In this document: positions 55,225 through 63,369 of the stretch, in pieces
Layout of the letters: each line of letters begins with the position of its first letter
How positions within the stretch are numbered: position 1 is the stretch's first letter
Assembly (NCBI RefSeq): GCF_030160075.1
Contig: NZ_BSNQ01000009.1
Coordinates: forward strand, 120,295-184,294
Reading direction: 5' to 3'
Length of the DNA: 64,000 bases
Origin: Dyella lipolytica
GTDB taxonomy: Bacteria > Pseudomonadota > Gammaproteobacteria > Xanthomonadales > Rhodanobacteraceae
Position numbers and translations under genes: made by a program
The notes under the pieces: model-generated
What the model was told of the DNA's origin: nothing
The model's input: only the letters and a program-made list of their open reading frames with translations
The model's database searches: none

Positions 55225-55277
55225 CAGCGCACCTCCGTCGCGGAGGTGGCAACAAGCTTGAAACGACGCGTAATCAT
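55224..55277 (-). CDS. Possible leader peptide coupled to ribE
   Basis: A 17-codon ORF, MITRRFKLVATSATEVR, starts at 55277 with GGAG eight bases upstream and ends with a TGA that overlaps the ribE ATG as TGATG. Its last codons pass through the hairpin that holds the ribE Shine-Dalgarno. Translation could therefore open the hairpin. There is no known homologue, and short ORFs of this size can occur by chance. Confidence 0.4.
   Translation of the reverse strand: MITRRFKLVATSATEVR
55230..55248 (-). promoter_or_regulatory. Shine-Dalgarno sequestering hairpin of ribE
   Basis: On the mRNA, CACCTCCG-CGA-CGGAGGTG forms a perfect 8-bp hairpin. The 3' arm contains GGAGGT six bases before the ribE ATG, so folding would hide the ribosome binding site. 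It is the likely expression platform of the FMN riboswitch. Confidence 0.75.
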
Positions 55278-55357
55278 GAAACGTTCTCCACGCCAAACCC
55301 ATGTGGGAACGCCCCAAGGCATGAGGCCGACGCATCCGCTTGCGCGGTGCGCCCTGC

Positions 55358-55521
55358 CGTCTTCTTTCATCCGGACTGTGCGCTGCGAACCACTGCAGCG
55401 TGAACCGTCGGCTCCGGCATCTGACCGGATCTGCTGACCTTCCGAGGGAACCGGAAGCGCTCGCGGGCTCGTGTCTTGCGACACCTACCGCCGGTGGGGA
55501 ATGTCACCCCGCCCTGAAGAC
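55358..55521 (-). promoter_or_regulatory. FMN riboswitch (RFN element)
   Basis: The minus strand shows the conserved RFN blocks in order: CTTCAGGGCGGGGTGACATT, CCCACCGGCGGTAGG, AGCCCGCGAGCG, GGTCAGCAGATCCGGT, CCGGAGCCGACGGT and CAGTCCGGATGAAAGAAGAC. It lies in the 384-base gap between ribD and ribE, so it controls ribE and downstream genes but not ribD. The gap otherwise holds only the expression platform. Confidence 0.96.
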
Positions 55522-55608
55522 GTTATGTCTGTTTATGCCGGCCAGGCCGACCGCGCCAGTTTAGCACCCCTCGCCCGAGCCATCGGCGCCGGGTGCCGGA
55601 TTCAGCGT

Positions 55609-56736
55609 TCACGTGCGCGGACGCAGGCGGATGCGCAGATCCTCGCCCAGCTGGCGCTGGTCGATGGCTTGCATGCGCCAGCGGCCCGCCATATCGGTCA
55701 ACACGGGCAAATGCAGCAGGGGCCGGGCGCTGTCGCCCAGGAATACCGGGGCGACATAGAGCAGCACTTCGTCGACCAGCCCTTGGGCAAGCAGCGCGCC
55801 GCACAGGGTAGGCCCGGCTTCGACGTGCACTTCGTTGCAATCGCGTGCGGCCAGCATCTCCAGAACGGCAGCGAGGTCCAACGCCTCATCGCGCTCGGCG
55901 ATGGTGGCGCACTCAACCCTCTCGAAGCGACGGTCATTCGCGCTAACGGACGCAGCGTGCAGCAGCAGTGTCGGGGCCAGTCCGTCAACGAGCACGTGGC
56001 TTCCCGCCGGGGTGCGCAGATGGCGGTCGAGTATCACTCGCCATGGCGGCACGAATGCATGCGCTTCGTCGCGCTCGTCCAGTCGCACAGTAAGGTGCGG
56101 ATTGTCCGCCAGCACCGTGCCGCTGCCGCTGAGGATCGCCGAACTGCGCGCGCGCCACCGTTGCACATCGGCACGCGCCGCCTCACCGGTAATCCACTTC
56201 GATTCGCCGTTGGCGAGCGCGGTGCGGCCGTCCAGACTCATGGCGAGTTTCACGCGCACCCATGGACGTCCGCGTTCGATGCGACTGAAGAAACCGATAT
56301 TGATCTCGCGGGCGGCATCACGCATCAGCCCTGTCTGCACGTCGATGCCAGCCTCACGCAATTTGGCGATGCCGTGGCCATCGACCTGCGGAAACGGATC
56401 TTCGGCGGCGATCACTACGCGCGCGACACCCGCAGCGATCAACGCATCCGCACAGGGTGGCGTGCGACCCCAATGCGCGCACGGCTCCAAGGTGACATAG
56501 GCGGTGGCACCGCGCGCGCGTTCGCCCGCTTCGCGCAGTGCAAACACTTCGGCATGCGGCTCACCGGCACGCTGATGCCAGCCCTGGCCCACCACTTGTT
56601 CGCCGTTGGCGATCACGCAGCCGACACGCGGATTCGGTTGCGTGGTGTAAAGGCCCCGCTCGGCCAGGCGCAGAGCCTGTGCCATGTGTCCGTGGTCGAT
56701 GGCAGAGAAAGCGTCTGGACGTCGATTCATGGGCAT
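55609..56736 (-). CDS. ribD: Bifunctional riboflavin deaminase/reductase RibD
   Basis: RibD deaminates and then reduces the pyrimidine product of RibA. The 375-residue product has the zinc deaminase domain (HAEVFAL, then PCAHWGRTPPC) and the C-terminal NADPH reductase domain (KLAMSLDGRTALANGESKWI, then EAGPTLCGALLAQGLVDE). The ATG at 56736 and another two codons later are both possible. It is divergent from cysK with an 87-base gap and lies upstream of, and thus outside, the FMN riboswitch. Confidence 0.94.
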   Translation of the reverse strand: MPMNRRPDAFSAIDHGHMAQALRLAERGLYTTQPNPRVGCVIANGEQVVGQGWHQRAGEPHAEVFALREAGERARGATAYVTLEPCAHWGRTPPCADALIAAGVARVVIAAEDPFPQVDGHGIAKLREAGIDVQTGLMRDAAREINIGFFSRIERGRPWVRVKLAMSLDGRTALANGESKWITGEAARADVQRWRARSSAILSGSGTVLADNPHLTVRLDERDEAHAFVPPWRVILDRHLRTPAGSHVLVDGLAPTLLLHAASVSANDRRFERVECATIAERDEALDLAAVLEMLAARDCNEVHVEAGPTLCGALLAQGLVDEVLLYVAPVFLGDSARPLLHLPVLTDMAGRWRMQAIDQRQLGEDLRIRLRPRT

Positions 56737-56823
56737 GAAGTGTGCGCGATTACGCACCGTTTGTCGCGTCACGGACAGCGGGAGTACGCTTGGACGCTTG
56801 CAGCCTCCGACAAGGAAACGCCC

Positions 56824-57780
56824 ATGATCCACGACAGCATTCTAGACACGATCGGCAGCACACCTATTGTCCGCCTGCATCGCGTCGCGCCGGCTCATAT
56901 CACGCTGTATACGAAAGTCGAATCGTTCAATCCCGGCGGCTCGGTAAAAGATCGTCTTGCCATCGCCGTGATCCTCGACGCGGAGCAGAAAGGCCTGCTC
57001 AAACCCGGCGATACGGTGGTCGAGGCCACTTCCGGTAATACCGGTGTCGCCTTGGCGATGGTTTGCGCAGCACGCGGCTACCGCTTTGTGGCCACCATGA
57101 GCGAAACATTCTCGGTCGAACGACGCAAGCTGATGCGCGCATACGGCGCCAAGGTCATCCTGACGCCCGGCGCCGAACGCGGCAGCGGCATGGTCAGACG
57201 CGCCGAAGCGCTGGCGGAGAAGTACGGTTGGTTCCTGCCCCGGCAGTTCCAGAATCCCGCGAACCCGGCCTATCACCGCAGCACGACTGCAGCGGAAATC
57301 CTGCGCGACTTCGCCGGCCGCCGACTGGATGCTTTCGTCACCGGCTGGGGCACCGGCGGCACGCTGACTGGCGTAGGTGAGATGCTCAAGCTTGCCCGGC
57401 CCGGTGTGAAAATCGTCACCTCCGAACCGGCCGGTGCGCCGCTGCTCAAGGATCAGCCGTGGCAGCCGCACAAGATCCAAGGCTGGACGCCGGATTTTGT
57501 CCCTGACGTACTCAATCGCAAAATCTTCGACGTGGATTTGCCCGTCGACGATGTGCTTGCCCGCGACACCGCGCGCCGTCTAGCGCAGGAGGAAGGTATT
57601 TTCGTCGGAATATCCGCCGGCGCGACGGTGGCTGCTGCGCTCAAGTTTGCGGAAACGGCGGAACAAGGTAGCGTGATTCTTGCGATGCTGCCCGACACCG
57701 GCGAACGCTATCTGTCGACGTTCCTGTTCGAGGGTGTAGAAGAAGGTTCGGACGAGGCGTGGCTGGAAAGCCTGAATTAG
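56824..57780 (+). CDS. cysK: Cysteine synthase family PLP enzyme
   Basis: A 318-residue beta-family PLP enzyme making cysteine from O-acetylserine and sulfide. The PLP Lys42 lies in NPGGSVKDR, the substrate loop is TSGNTG, and the phosphate loop is GTGGTLTG. The start at 56824 has AAGGAA upstream; the frame is open for 450 more codons antisense to ribD, which is not coding. CysK is the likeliest reading; CysM or another OAS sulfhydrylase cannot be excluded. Confidence 0.9.
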   Translation: MIHDSILDTIGSTPIVRLHRVAPAHITLYTKVESFNPGGSVKDRLAIAVILDAEQKGLLKPGDTVVEATSGNTGVALAMVCAARGYRFVATMSETFSVERRKLMRAYGAKVILTPGAERGSGMVRRAEALAEKYGWFLPRQFQNPANPAYHRSTTAAEILRDFAGRRLDAFVTGWGTGGTLTGVGEMLKLARPGVKIVTSEPAGAPLLKDQPWQPHKIQGWTPDFVPDVLNRKIFDVDLPVDDVLARDTARRLAQEEGIFVGISAGATVAAALKFAETAEQGSVILAMLPDTGERYLSTFLFEGVEEGSDEAWLESLN

Positions 57781-57803
57781 TCGCCGTCAGCGGCGATACT
57801 TTT
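57778..57803 (+). terminator. Hairpin terminator after cysK
   Basis: TCGCCG-TCAG-CGGCGA begins directly at the cysK stop codon and is followed by TACTTTT. It is short and lies between the convergent cysK and nrdR genes. Confidence 0.6.
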
Positions 57804-57806
57804 CGC

Positions 57807-58334
57807 TCAGTTTTTGCGGCCGCGCTTTGCGGCGGCCGCAGCTTCGCCTAGCAATGAAAGCTGCAGGTTTTCCAAGCCGGGCAAATCGCGCTCCAGCTTC
57901 TCGATCTCTTCGCGGAATGCGTGCACGTCCTCGAACTTGCGATAGACCGAGGCGAAGCGCACATAAGCGACCTGGTCGAGTTTCTTCAACTCGCGCATGA
58001 CCAGTTCGCCGACATGACGCGATGTCACTTCGCGTTCGCCGCTCTTGCGCAAATCGTCGATCACCGCACGCACCGCTGCATCCACGGCATGGCTTGCCAC
58101 GGGGCGTTTTTGCAATGCGCGCTCGAAGCTGATGCGCAGCTTGCGTTCGTCGAAACTTTCGCGCCGTTCACCGCTCTTCACGATCGCCGGCAGCTTCAAC
58201 TCGGCCGTCTCGAACGTATTGAAGCGCTCGCCGCATTGCGGACACTCGCGACGACGGCGCACGGTAGCACCGTCTTCAGCGAGGCGTGAATCGATCACGC
58301 GGGTGTCTTCATGCTGGCAGAAGGGACAGTGCAT
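57807..58334 (-). CDS. nrdR: Transcriptional repressor NrdR
   Basis: NrdR senses ATP/dATP and represses ribonucleotide reductase genes. The 175-residue product has the zinc ribbon Cys3, Cys6, Cys31 and Cys34 (MHCPFC and CPQCGERF) followed by an ATP-cone domain with [15 protein letters not shown]. The C-terminus has an Ala/Lys-rich extension. It lies three bases after the amidotransferase-like gene. Confidence 0.96.
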   Translation of the reverse strand: MHCPFCQHEDTRVIDSRLAEDGATVRRRRECPQCGERFNTFETAELKLPAIVKSGERRESFDERKLRISFERALQKRPVASHAVDAAVRAVIDDLRKSGEREVTSRHVGELVMRELKKLDQVAYVRFASVYRKFEDVHAFREEIEKLERDLPGLENLQLSLLGEAAAAAKRGRKN

Positions 58335-58337
58335 GGA

Positions 58338-59057
58338 TCAGGCGGCCTTCTCAACGCGCAGATCGCTCGCTGCCTGTAAAAATGCTCTCGCAAGCGGCGG
58401 ACAGACGCCGCTCAACGCGGCGCGTTCGTGCTGGAACAAGGTGGCGACGAAAAACGGATGGCCCTCCAGCTCCAGCGCACGGACATCATCCTGATCGTCC
58501 ACGGCCGTGATGCGCAAGGGTTGGGCGGCAATCGCCTCGCGGAATCCGCTGCCCAGCCCGTAACGGCAGTGATAACCCTCTTCGATCACCTGGGTGCCGT
58601 ATGCAGCCGAGATACGCGAACCCGGTAGCAGGCGCACTGCATCGCGCACTTCGACCAATCCGCAACTGAGCGGCACGATGACGGGACGCGCTGCATCCGG
58701 CGCAGTTTCGGCATGCTCGGCATCCATCCAGCCCAGCACGTGACGGGCGTATTCGACGACAGCATGCTGAAAACCGCCGCACGTACCGAGGAAAGGCTTG
58801 CGCGCTTCGCGCGCATGGCGAATGGCGGTCAACGCACCATCCATGCTTCGATAAGGGCTGGCCGGTACGCACCAAATGGCTTCAAAGCCATCCAGCAACT
58901 TGCCATCGCCAATCGTCTCGGTAGCGATCCAGTGCACCTCGGCCGTAATCGACGTCGCATCGGCAGCCATCGCAAGCGCCAGCGGGATCGCGCGGTGGGC
59001 GACGACAGCGTCGTCGCGATCACCAATTAGCCCGATACGCAGCGCTTGCGTGGCCAT
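58338..59057 (-). CDS. CTP synthase C-terminal-like class I amidotransferase domain protein
   Basis: A 239-residue stand-alone glutaminase-like domain. The nucleophile Cys93 lies in FLGTCGGFQHAVVEYARHVL. The His-Glu part of the triad is altered: where CTP synthase has HPEF this protein has GHPFFVATLF, so the usual Glu is a Phe. The family is annotated as CTP-synthase-related (with selenocysteine in some members); no function is established. It is inserted between glyA and nrdR, with four-base gaps on both sides. Confidence 0.85.
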   Translation of the reverse strand: MATQALRIGLIGDRDDAVVAHRAIPLALAMAADATSITAEVHWIATETIGDGKLLDGFEAIWCVPASPYRSMDGALTAIRHAREARKPFLGTCGGFQHAVVEYARHVLGWMDAEHAETAPDAARPVIVPLSCGLVEVRDAVRLLPGSRISAAYGTQVIEEGYHCRYGLGSGFREAIAAQPLRITAVDDQDDVRALELEGHPFFVATLFQHERAALSGVCPPLARAFLQAASDLRVEKAA

Positions 59058-59061
59058 GGGT

Positions 59062-60315
59062 TCAGCCGTAAACCGGGAATTTACGGCACTGTGCAGCGAC
59101 CTTGTCACGCACCGACTTAATCACACCCTCGTCGGTGGGCGCATCGAGCACATCACAGATCCATTGGGTGAGCTCGACCACGTCCGATTCCTTGTAACCG
59201 CGCGTGGTGACGGCAGGCGTTCCGACGCGCAGACCCGATGTGACGAACGGCGAGCGCGGATCGTTCGGCACGGCGTTCTTGTTGACCGTGATGTGCGCCT
59301 TGCCCAGCGCCGCTTCCGCATCCTTGCCGGTGACTTCGCGACCGATCAGATCGATCAGCATCAGGTGGTTTTCAGTGCCACCGGATACCACTTTGTAGCC
59401 GCGCTCGATCAACGTCTTGGCCATCGCCTTGGCGTTCTTTACGACCTGCGCCTGATAGTCCTTGAACGACGGCTCCAGCGCTTCCTTGAACGCAACGGCT
59501 TTCGCAGCGATCACGTGCATCAGCGGACCGCCCTGAATGCCGGGAAACACGATCGACTGCAACTTTTTCTCGATCTCTTCGCCGGCATCCTTGGCGATCA
59601 CGAAACCGCCACGCGGTCCGCGCAAGGTCTTGTGCGTGGTGGATGTGACCACGTGTGCGTGCGGCACCGGGCTGGGATAGACACCTGCGGCGATCAGACC
59701 CGCCACGTGCGCCATATCGACAAAGAGATAGGCACCGACCTTGTCGGCGATGGCGCGGAAACGTGCCCAGTCCATCACCTGCGAATAGGCGCTGAAACCG
59801 GCCACGATCATCTTCGGCTTGTGCTCGACGGCGAGGCGTTCCACTTCGTCGTAATCGACCAGGCCCTGTTCGTTCACGCCGTACTGCACGGCGTTATAGA
59901 GCTTGCCGGAGATGTTGACCTTGGCGCCGTGGGTGAGATGGCCGCCGTGCGCCAGGCTCATGCCGAGAATGGTGTCGCCCGGGTTGAGCAGCGCGAAGTA
60001 CACCGCCTGGTTGGCCTGCGAGCCGGAGTGCGGCTGCACGTTGGCGTAGGTGGCGCCGAACAGCTGCTTGAGGCGTTCGATGGCCAGGCGCTCGGCCACG
60101 TCCACATATTCGCAACCGCCGTAGTAGCGCTTGCCCGGATAACCTTCCGCGTATTTGTTGGTGAGTACCGAACCTTGGGCTTCCAGCACCCGAGGGCTGG
60201 CGTAGTTCTCCGAAGCGATCAGTTCGACGTGGTCTTCCTGGCGCTGGGCTTCATGGGCGATGGCCTTGGCCAGTTCATCGTCATAGCCGGCGATCGTGTC
60301 GGTCTTCGGGAACAT
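59062..60315 (-). CDS. glyA: Serine hydroxymethyltransferase
   Basis: GlyA interconverts serine and glycine with tetrahydrofolate. The 417-residue product has normal length, the LIASENYAS and YYGGCEYVD motifs and the PLP-binding Lys in [13 protein letters not shown]. The start at 60315 ([12 protein letters not shown]) matches the family. It is the first gene of the glyA-amidotransferase-nrdR unit and is divergent from the secreted hydrolase gene. Confidence 0.97.
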   Translation of the reverse strand: MFPKTDTIAGYDDELAKAIAHEAQRQEDHVELIASENYASPRVLEAQGSVLTNKYAEGYPGKRYYGGCEYVDVAERLAIERLKQLFGATYANVQPHSGSQANQAVYFALLNPGDTILGMSLAHGGHLTHGAKVNISGKLYNAVQYGVNEQGLVDYDEVERLAVEHKPKMIVAGFSAYSQVMDWARFRAIADKVGAYLFVDMAHVAGLIAAGVYPSPVPHAHVVTSTTHKTLRGPRGGFVIAKDAGEEIEKKLQSIVFPGIQGGPLMHVIAAKAVAFKEALEPSFKDYQAQVVKNAKAMAKTLIERGYKVVSGGTENHLMLIDLIGREVTGKDAEAALGKAHITVNKNAVPNDPRSPFVTSGLRVGTPAVTTRGYKESDVVELTQWICDVLDAPTDEGVIKSVRDKVAAQCRKFPVYG

Positions 60316-60422
60316 TCGTGCCTCGTGGGAATGAAGTGGTGGGTAGCAAGCGGGGTTGAGACTTGAAAGTGTAATGGTCGGGGGTGTTTGCGGCCACCGG
60401 CAGGGACTTGCCTGGCCAGTTG

Positions 60423-60446
60423 CGTACATCGTACCGTACACCGTAC
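60423..60446. promoter_or_regulatory. Two tandem 12-bp repeats upstream of the hydrolase gene
   Basis: CGTACATCGTAC and CGTACACCGTAC follow each other without a gap, 28 bases before the hydrolase ATG. GTAC half-sites at regular spacing also give local dyad symmetry. It is probably the operator of the TetR regulator encoded two genes away. Confidence 0.55.
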
Positions 60447-60474
60447 ATAACCAATACCGAAGGAGAGTACACGC

Positions 60475-61554
60475 ATGACCTCCGTTCGCTCCCGAGCCAC
60501 CCACGCGTTGCGCTGGCTTGCCCTGACGTTTCTTCTCGCACCCGCCCTGCTCTTTGCCCAGGCCACCACGGGTGTTGGTTTCCATCGGATCGCCATCCAT
60601 GATCCGGTCAACAACGGCACGATGCCGGGTTACGTGTTTTACCCGTCAGCACACGCCAAAGGCGTTACCAAGGTCGGCCCGTACGACGTCGACGCCTCGC
60701 TCGACGCTCCGCCTATCGCAGGCGCGAAGCCGTTGGTGGTGATTTCACACGGCAACGGCGGCTCCGACCTCGGCCACAACGAACTGGCGACCTATCTGGC
60801 AAGCCATGGTTTCGTCGTCGCCACGCTCGAACACCCCAAGGACAATTTCCACGACACCAGTGGTGTCGGCTATTCGCCGGTATTGGTAGGACGACCGATT
60901 CAGGTGAAAGCGACGATCAGCATGCTGCTCGACGATCCGCAGTGGAAAAGCCTGATCGATCCCGCACGCATCGGCGTCGCCGGTTTCTCCGCGGGCGGCT
61001 ACACAAGCTTGCTGATCGTAGGGGCCGTTCCGCAATTCAAGCGCTTTCTCGATTACTGCCAACGCTATCCCCACGACGATGTCGTCTGTCACGACGCGAA
61101 GCGGATCGAGGCAGAAGCCGCCAGCCAGGGACTGACGATGGATCAATGGCTGGCCAGGATACAAAACGATCTTCCGCGCTGGGGCAGCACTGCCGATCCT
61201 CGTGTCAAAGCAGCCTTCGCGATGGCGCCGCTGAGCTTGATCTTCGACCAGGCCGGCATCGACAAAATCGATCGGCCGGTGTTTCTTTACTATGGCCAGG
61301 ACGATCACGTCCTGATCCCCACGGAAAATGCAGCACACATCCGGCCGTGGATGAAGACACTGGTTGGCTTCAAGGTTGTACCCAACGCGGATCACTGGGT
61401 CTTTATCGATCCGTGCACGGCTGATCTGAGCAAAGACAATCCGGTTATCTGCACCGACCCGGCTGGCGTCGATCGGATCAAGGTGCATGCGCAGCTCAAT
61501 GCGGACGCGCTGTCTTTTTTCCGCAAGACGCTCACAGTTCCGACGACCGATTAA
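60475..61554 (+). CDS. Secreted alpha/beta hydrolase, dienelactone-hydrolase-like
   Basis: A 359-residue protein with a signal peptide (to about residue 28, LFAQA). The fold shows ISHGNGGS (oxyanion), [11 protein letters not shown] (nucleophile Ser), an acidic [13 protein letters not shown] and a final [11 protein letters not shown] with the probable catalytic His. Four or more Cys suggest disulfides. The layout resembles platelet-activating-factor acetylhydrolase/dienelactone hydrolase-like proteins. A GGAGAG site precedes the ATG. The TetR gene follows after eight bases. Confidence 0.85.
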   Translation: MTSVRSRATHALRWLALTFLLAPALLFAQATTGVGFHRIAIHDPVNNGTMPGYVFYPSAHAKGVTKVGPYDVDASLDAPPIAGAKPLVVISHGNGGSDLGHNELATYLASHGFVVATLEHPKDNFHDTSGVGYSPVLVGRPIQVKATISMLLDDPQWKSLIDPARIGVAGFSAGGYTSLLIVGAVPQFKRFLDYCQRYPHDDVVCHDAKRIEAEAASQGLTMDQWLARIQNDLPRWGSTADPRVKAAFAMAPLSLIFDQAGIDKIDRPVFLYYGQDDHVLIPTENAAHIRPWMKTLVGFKVVPNADHWVFIDPCTADLSKDNPVICTDPAGVDRIKVHAQLNADALSFFRKTLTVPTTD

Positions 61555-61562
61555 AGATCCTC

Positions 61563-62183
61563 GTGCCCAAAGCGCTCAGCGAAACCGAAACCGAGGCATT
61601 CCGCGCCCGCATCTGCCAGGCGGCGGCCCGATTGTTCGTCGAGGAAGGCCCGGCGGCCGTCACCATGCGCCGCCTGGCCATCGAACTGGGTTGTGGAACG
61701 ATGACGCCGTATCGCTATTACGGCAGCAAGGACGAGATCATCACCGCGATACGTGCGCGCGGTATGCAGCGTCTTTCCGAAGCGCTGGAAAACGCGCTGG
61801 ATACGCCGGGCGACGGTCGCACGCGCAGCCGCAACGTGCGCGATGCCTATATCGGTTTCGCGCGCAGCGACACGGCCACGTATCGCCTGATGTTCGAGTA
61901 CCCCGAAACCAATCTCAACGATCCTGCTTACCGCCAAGCGCACGCGCGCATGTGGCGGACAATGGCCGCCGATACGCAAGTGATGATCGACGAAGGCATC
62001 ATCGAGGCGGATGCGCCCATCCTCGGCCATCAGATATGGGCCTCGCTACACGGTGCGATGATGCTGGAGATCGCCGGCCTGTTGCCGACAGGCTTCGATG
62101 CCGCATCGCTGCATTCGCGCACGTTCGCCGCGCTGATGGAGGCGTATCGTCCTTCACCGCGCAAGAACAAGCCTTCGGCGTAA
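61563..62183 (+). CDS. TetR-family regulator
   Basis: A 206-residue TetR protein. HTH region ICQAAARLFVEEGPAAVTMR followed by RLAIELGCGTMTPYRYYGSK, where YRYYGSKDEI is the recognition helix and its extension. The ligand domain (60-190) resembles the TetR_C_33/WHG type. The start is GTG. It lies eight bases after the hydrolase gene, so the two are probably co-transcribed and autoregulated through the tandem repeats. Confidence 0.88.
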   Translation: MPKALSETETEAFRARICQAAARLFVEEGPAAVTMRRLAIELGCGTMTPYRYYGSKDEIITAIRARGMQRLSEALENALDTPGDGRTRSRNVRDAYIGFARSDTATYRLMFEYPETNLNDPAYRQAHARMWRTMAADTQVMIDEGIIEADAPILGHQIWASLHGAMMLEIAGLLPTGFDAASLHSRTFAALMEAYRPSPRKNKPSA

Positions 62184-62234
62184 GCCTCTTGTTTTCCTGG
62201 GCAAAGACAGGGCGCTGCCGGATCGAGAAAAGCA

Positions 62235-63134
62235 TCAATTGCGTGGATCTTCTCCCTCCCTCCCATCCGACGCCGGTCGCCGCGCCGCCACCGCGCTCAC
62301 CATCACGTAGCTGATGATCATCAACAACAACCACGCGCCGAGTTTCGACAGCGGGACCATGCTCCACGCATGACGCTGCGCCGGATATCGCCACACCGAA
62401 GTGAATGTGCCCACGTTCTCGGCGAACCAAATAAACAGCGCCACCAGCACAAAACCCAGCAGCAACGGCATGCGCCGATGCACGTCGCGAATACGGAAAT
62501 AAACCCAGGTTCGCCCGAACAACGCGAGCACGGCGACGAACAGCAGCGGACGCACATCGGGCAGGAAATGATGGCTAAAGAAATTCACGTAGATCGCTAT
62601 GGATAGCCACACCGTCGCCATAAAAGGCGGATGCCGCGTAAAGCGAAAATCGAACAGCCGCCAAGCACGGGCGATATAGCTGCCGACCGATGCGTACATG
62701 AAGCCGCTGAACAACGGTACGCCGCCGATATGCAATAGCGATGGTTCGGGATAGATCCATGAGCCCGCCGCGGTCTTGAACACTTCCATCGCCGTACCGG
62801 CCGCGTGGAACATCAGGATGACCTTCGCCTCATCGCGGCTTTCCAGGCGGGTGGCAATCAGTACGCACTGGATCGCCACTGCCGCCAATGTCAGGAAGTC
62901 GTAACGTGGCAGCACGGTGCCGTGCGGATAAAAAGCCCAGGTCAAACCCAGCAAACCGACCATACAGCCGCCGAACAGGCAAGCTGACGCCTGCTTGACG
63001 CCAAAGCACACCAGCTCGTGCAAGGCGACTGCATGGCGGCCGCGCGAGTGCGCCCACACGCCTATGCGTTCGTCCAGTTGCCGGACTCTTACCAGCAAAC
63101 CGCTCGGGTATTCGAGTCCGCTGGCGTCTTCCAT
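62235..63134 (-). CDS. DUF817 family integral membrane protein
   Basis: A 299-residue polytopic membrane protein with about eight hydrophobic segments. The conserved DUF817 features are the VLMFHAAGTAMEVFKTAAGS segment, WIYPEP, and GVPLFSGFMYASVGSYI. The function is unknown. It converges on the TetR gene with a 51-base gap. Confidence 0.85.
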   Translation of the reverse strand: MEDASGLEYPSGLLVRVRQLDERIGVWAHSRGRHAVALHELVCFGVKQASACLFGGCMVGLLGLTWAFYPHGTVLPRYDFLTLAAVAIQCVLIATRLESRDEAKVILMFHAAGTAMEVFKTAAGSWIYPEPSLLHIGGVPLFSGFMYASVGSYIARAWRLFDFRFTRHPPFMATVWLSIAIYVNFFSHHFLPDVRPLLFVAVLALFGRTWVYFRIRDVHRRMPLLLGFVLVALFIWFAENVGTFTSVWRYPAQRHAWSMVPLSKLGAWLLLMIISYVMVSAVAARRPASDGREGEDPRN

Positions 63135-63289
63135 CGGTCACCTTCGCCCGTCATTGACTAGGAAGTCTGACACCCGGAAATGACCAAACCCTCATAGGAA
63201 GTGGCGCCACCATGGCTGTCCGGTTGCACCCTGCCGGCAGGCAAATGCCTGGGTGCCATCGCCGTAACCGGGATTTGCAGTTGAGCCGC

Positions 63290-63295
63290 TATAAT
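63290..63295 (+). promoter_or_regulatory. Candidate -10 box of ettA
   Basis: TATAAT lies 74 bases before the ettA ATG in a 235-base gap (63135-63369). The -35 region is not clear. Nothing else recognisable is in the gap apart from GC-rich short inverted repeats. Confidence 0.4.
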
Positions 63296-63369
63296 GCCCG
63301 GCTTGATACCCACGCCCCGCGTGTTGCCCATCCATCCGGGCCGGCCGCGCGCACGCCCACGGAGACTCC

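Noticed and set aside
55471-56823. Long open frame upstream of and in frame with cysK (about 450 codons)
   Set aside because: It is antisense to ribD, has no family features, and cysK has a normal length and Shine-Dalgarno from 56824.
60423-60446. Tandem repeats as a CRISPR remnant
   Set aside because: Units are only 12 bp, have no spacer and no cas genes nearby; an operator is more likely.
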